A DNA stretch of 34,723 nucleotides from Palleronia caenipelagi. Lineage in GTDB: Bacteria > Pseudomonadota > Alphaproteobacteria > Rhodobacterales > Rhodobacteraceae. Under the pieces are notes generated by a model. The model ran no database searches. It was given only the letters and a program-made list of their open reading frames with translations, and had not been told where the DNA came from. The stretch lies in NCBI RefSeq assembly GCF_007004065.1, contig NZ_VFSV01000033.1, positions 1 through 34,723 on the forward strand, read 5' to 3'. Both the position numbers and the translations under genes were made by a program. Every line of letters starts with the position of its first letter. The first letter of the stretch is position 1. Of the stretch, positions 33,177 through 34,723 are shown piece after piece.

Positions 33177-34271
33177 GGACTCACACCGAAGTGCAATTCT
33201 TGATATGTCGTTTTATTCCCATCGGTTTTGGATTTCCATCAGCCTGATTTCAAAGACCTTGGCCGGGGTTTAATACCCAATGCACTTTCTTGGCGTGCCG
33301 TTCAGGCGGTGGCAAATCGACCTCAAATATCGATTTGTCAGCGCCGTCGGTTCGGTCGAGTGGGGCAGATACTTCCGCAGCCTGTTGTTCGTGTTTTCGA
33401 CAGTGCCTTTCTGCCAGGGCGCTTGTGGATCGCAGAACCACGCATCTGCGCCGATACCCGCCTTCAGGTGCCGCCACGCGGAGAACTCAGTGCCGCGGTC
33501 GAAGGTGATCGATCGGCGGACAAAGGAGCCAGCCCCTGGATCAGCGCCTTCATGATCGGCCTCGACTGACGATCTTCGTTGCGCATCACCACAGCATACA
33601 ATCTGCTCGGGCGACCAGGGACGTGACATTCACTTTTCCATACTCCTTGCGGAACATCATAAGATCGCATTCCCTGTGGCCAAACTCTTCGCGCTCTGCG
33701 ATGCGGTCAGGCCTGTGAGACAGGCTTTGAACGTCGAATATGTGAGCACGGTTATGCCTGCGATACCCACGCGGCCTGCGGCGTCTGCGATGCTCAGGCA
33801 GGTGGCGATAGAACTGCTCATCGCGACCGTCTTTGGAAGAGGCGAATCGATAGATCGTCTCGTGACTCACACGGATCGGATGGCGTTCAAGCCGCATTCT
33901 GCGTGCAATCTGCTCGGGCGACCAGCCAGCCTTCAGACGGTCTTCAATGGCTTCCTTGAGTTCTGGGTGCACGATCATCTTGCGATGAATGGCTCGGCTT
34001 TTCTCATACATGTCCTGAGCATTCAGCGCGTAGTAGCCGTTCAGCTCTGGCAGTTCTGTATCCGTAAAGCGGTTCCGTTTGATGTCGCGGTAGATCGTAG
34101 AAGGGTCGCGCCCCAATCGATCTGCAATCTCTGAGACCGGCATTTTGGCTGCAAGCCACTTCGCAAACTTGCGCTGTTCGTCGAGCTTCAAGTGACAGTA
34201 GTGGCTTCTCATTCTTCATACTCCACGCAGCTCTCTTTATTCGTAAAGAATTCGCACTTCGTTTGTGAACC
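33177..34271 (-). mobile_element. IS30-family element with terminal inverted repeats
   Basis: About 1.1 kb, the usual IS30 length. The left end GGACTCACACCGAAGTGC (33177-33194, continuing AATTCTT) and the right end, whose complement reads GGTTCACAAACGAAGTGCG (34271-34253, continuing AATTCTT), are imperfect inverted repeats of about 25 bp. They bracket the single transposase gene. No target duplication is obvious. The element separates the IS21 remnant from the next host gene start. Confidence 0.7.
33213..34212 (-). pseudogene. IS30-family transposase, frameshifted
   Basis: The N-terminal 208 residues are open (34212 to 33586): MRSHYCHLKLDEQRKFAKWL, the helix-turn-helix MPVSEIADRLGRDPSTIYRD, GWSPEQIARRMRLERHPIRV and the first catalytic Asp in HRECDLMMFRKEYGKVNVTS. 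After a frame change, VVMRNEDRQSRPIMKALIQG follows. Another frame holds SITFDRGTEFSAWRHLKAGI (second Asp) and WQKGTVENTNNRLRKYLP (Glu). A TAA stands where CGA (Arg) is expected after PRKCIGY, and the tail TPAKVFEIRLMEIQNR ends at 33213. Two frameshifts and one nonsense change make it inactive. Confidence 0.88.
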
Positions 34272-34388
34272 CTCCAGCGGCCTATCATGAGTCCTATAGT
34301 CCGTGTTATGGTGAATAAGAACAGATTATTTCTCCGAAAAAATTCTACTTTAGCATCCAACCAATTTTAGGGAGGATTACCGTATGAT
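34272..34388 (+). promoter_or_regulatory. Ribosome binding site and start codon of a gene cut off by IS5
   Basis: AT-rich leader, then GGGAGG (34370-34375) and ATGATG starting at 34384, eight bases later, an excellent translation start. Immediately after it, GGCGCTGTTGCACAAATC (34389 on) is the typical end of an IS5-group element. The first two codons of a host gene thus remain; the rest is expected beyond the IS, outside the window. Confidence 0.5.
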
Positions 34389-34723
34389 GGCGCTGTTGCA
34401 CAAATCGGGGTCTGAGCGCGGTTTCCCTTTCCCCGGAGGGACCTATCCTACGGCCAGAGTAATGGGTGCGCCGAGCGCGGTGTAGCCGTTCAGCACGGCG
34501 ATACGAACTTGCAGCTCGGCGACCTGGCGGTCGAAGTCTCGGGCCATGAGGGATTGGCCGGGCAGCTTGATGCAGTTCATCTTGCTCTCGACCCGGCTCC
34601 GGCGGTGGTAGCCAGACCATCGTCGCCAGATGGCACGACCCAAATATTTGGACGCGCGCAGTGCCTCATTGCGGGCAATGGCTCCGGGGCTCGTTGGTTT
34701 CCAGGGATTGGCGTTCTTGCGGG
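34389..34723 (-). mobile_element. IS5-family element, end portion, runs off the window
   Basis: Begins with the terminal sequence GCGCTGTTGCACAAATCGGG, common among IS5-group elements of alphaproteobacteria, and includes the transposase 3' end. The second terminus lies beyond the window. Confidence 0.7.
34443..34723 (-). CDS. IS5-family transposase, C-terminal part (partial at window edge)
   Basis: The open minus-strand frame reads from the edge RKNANPWKPTSPGAIARNEA, LRASKYLGRAIWRRWSGYHR, RSRVESKMNCIKLPGQSLMA and RDFDRQVAELQVRIAVLNGY, ending TALGAPITLAVG at 34443. This is the conserved IS5 C-terminus with the YHRRSRVE catalytic Glu block. No frameshift is visible in the 93 codons present, so this may be the only undamaged transposase in the window. 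Confidence 0.88.
   Translation of the reverse strand, partial: RKNANPWKPTSPGAIARNEALRASKYLGRAIWRRWSGYHRRSRVESKMNCIKLPGQSLMARDFDRQVAELQVRIAVLNGYTALGAPITLAVG

Noticed and set aside
1-34723. CRISPR arrays, tRNA or rRNA genes
   Set aside because: No regularly spaced repeats and no cloverleaf or rRNA signature were seen on either strand by reading; a tRNA search tool was not available.

Overview
The window looks like accessory DNA from a GC-rich alphaproteobacterium, most likely a Rhodobacterales/Roseobacter-group member. That placement is an inference from codon use, the mix of transporters and the insertion-sequence families; no rRNA or tRNA gene is present to confirm it. Intact, solute-uptake-centred operons alternate with blocks of decayed insertion sequences (IS3, IS6, IS5, IS21, IS110, IS30). 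Nearly every transposase is frameshifted, truncated or nested in another, while the host genes between them are open.

Layout. 1-372: tail of an IS3 transposase. 750-3784 (minus): tctC-tctB-tctA, a tripartite tricarboxylate transporter. 3940-7014 (plus): a divergent TctD/TctE two-component system translationally coupled to a periplasmic binding protein, probably a three-part sensor for the transporter next door. A Pho-box-like direct repeat lies between the two units. 7110-7907: scraps of two IS3 elements. 8045-9232 (minus): a ROK-family repressor-like regulator, divergent from 9382-14006 (plus), a CUT2-type sugar ABC importer whose ATPase and one permease are fused in one 870-residue protein, followed by a second permease and a binding protein. 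A 25-bp dyad abuts the -35 box between them. A strong hairpin closes this unit, and an IS6 remnant follows (14289-14937).

15560-23155 (plus) is a six-gene unit: an M20C (PepD-like) dipeptidase, an epoxide hydrolase, and a second CUT2 importer (binding protein, permease, ATPase, permease). A good sigma70-type promoter and a roughly 100-nt leader with four successive hairpins precede it. Pairing a dipeptidase and an epoxide hydrolase with a sugar-type importer is unusual; the substrate cannot be read from the sequence.

23271-25619: a decayed IS5 transposase and an in-frame IS3/IS5 chimera, bracketed by 14-bp inverted copies of one motif. 25741-29929 (minus): an RND efflux pump and its membrane fusion protein, bordered on both sides by copies of that motif. 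30202-33110: an IS21 element (istA, istB) split by an IS110 element; the IS110 upstream region folds into a long hairpin and is a candidate bridge RNA. 33177-34271: an IS30 element with recognisable terminal repeats. 34384 onward: a ribosome binding site and start codon cut off by an IS5 element that runs off the window.
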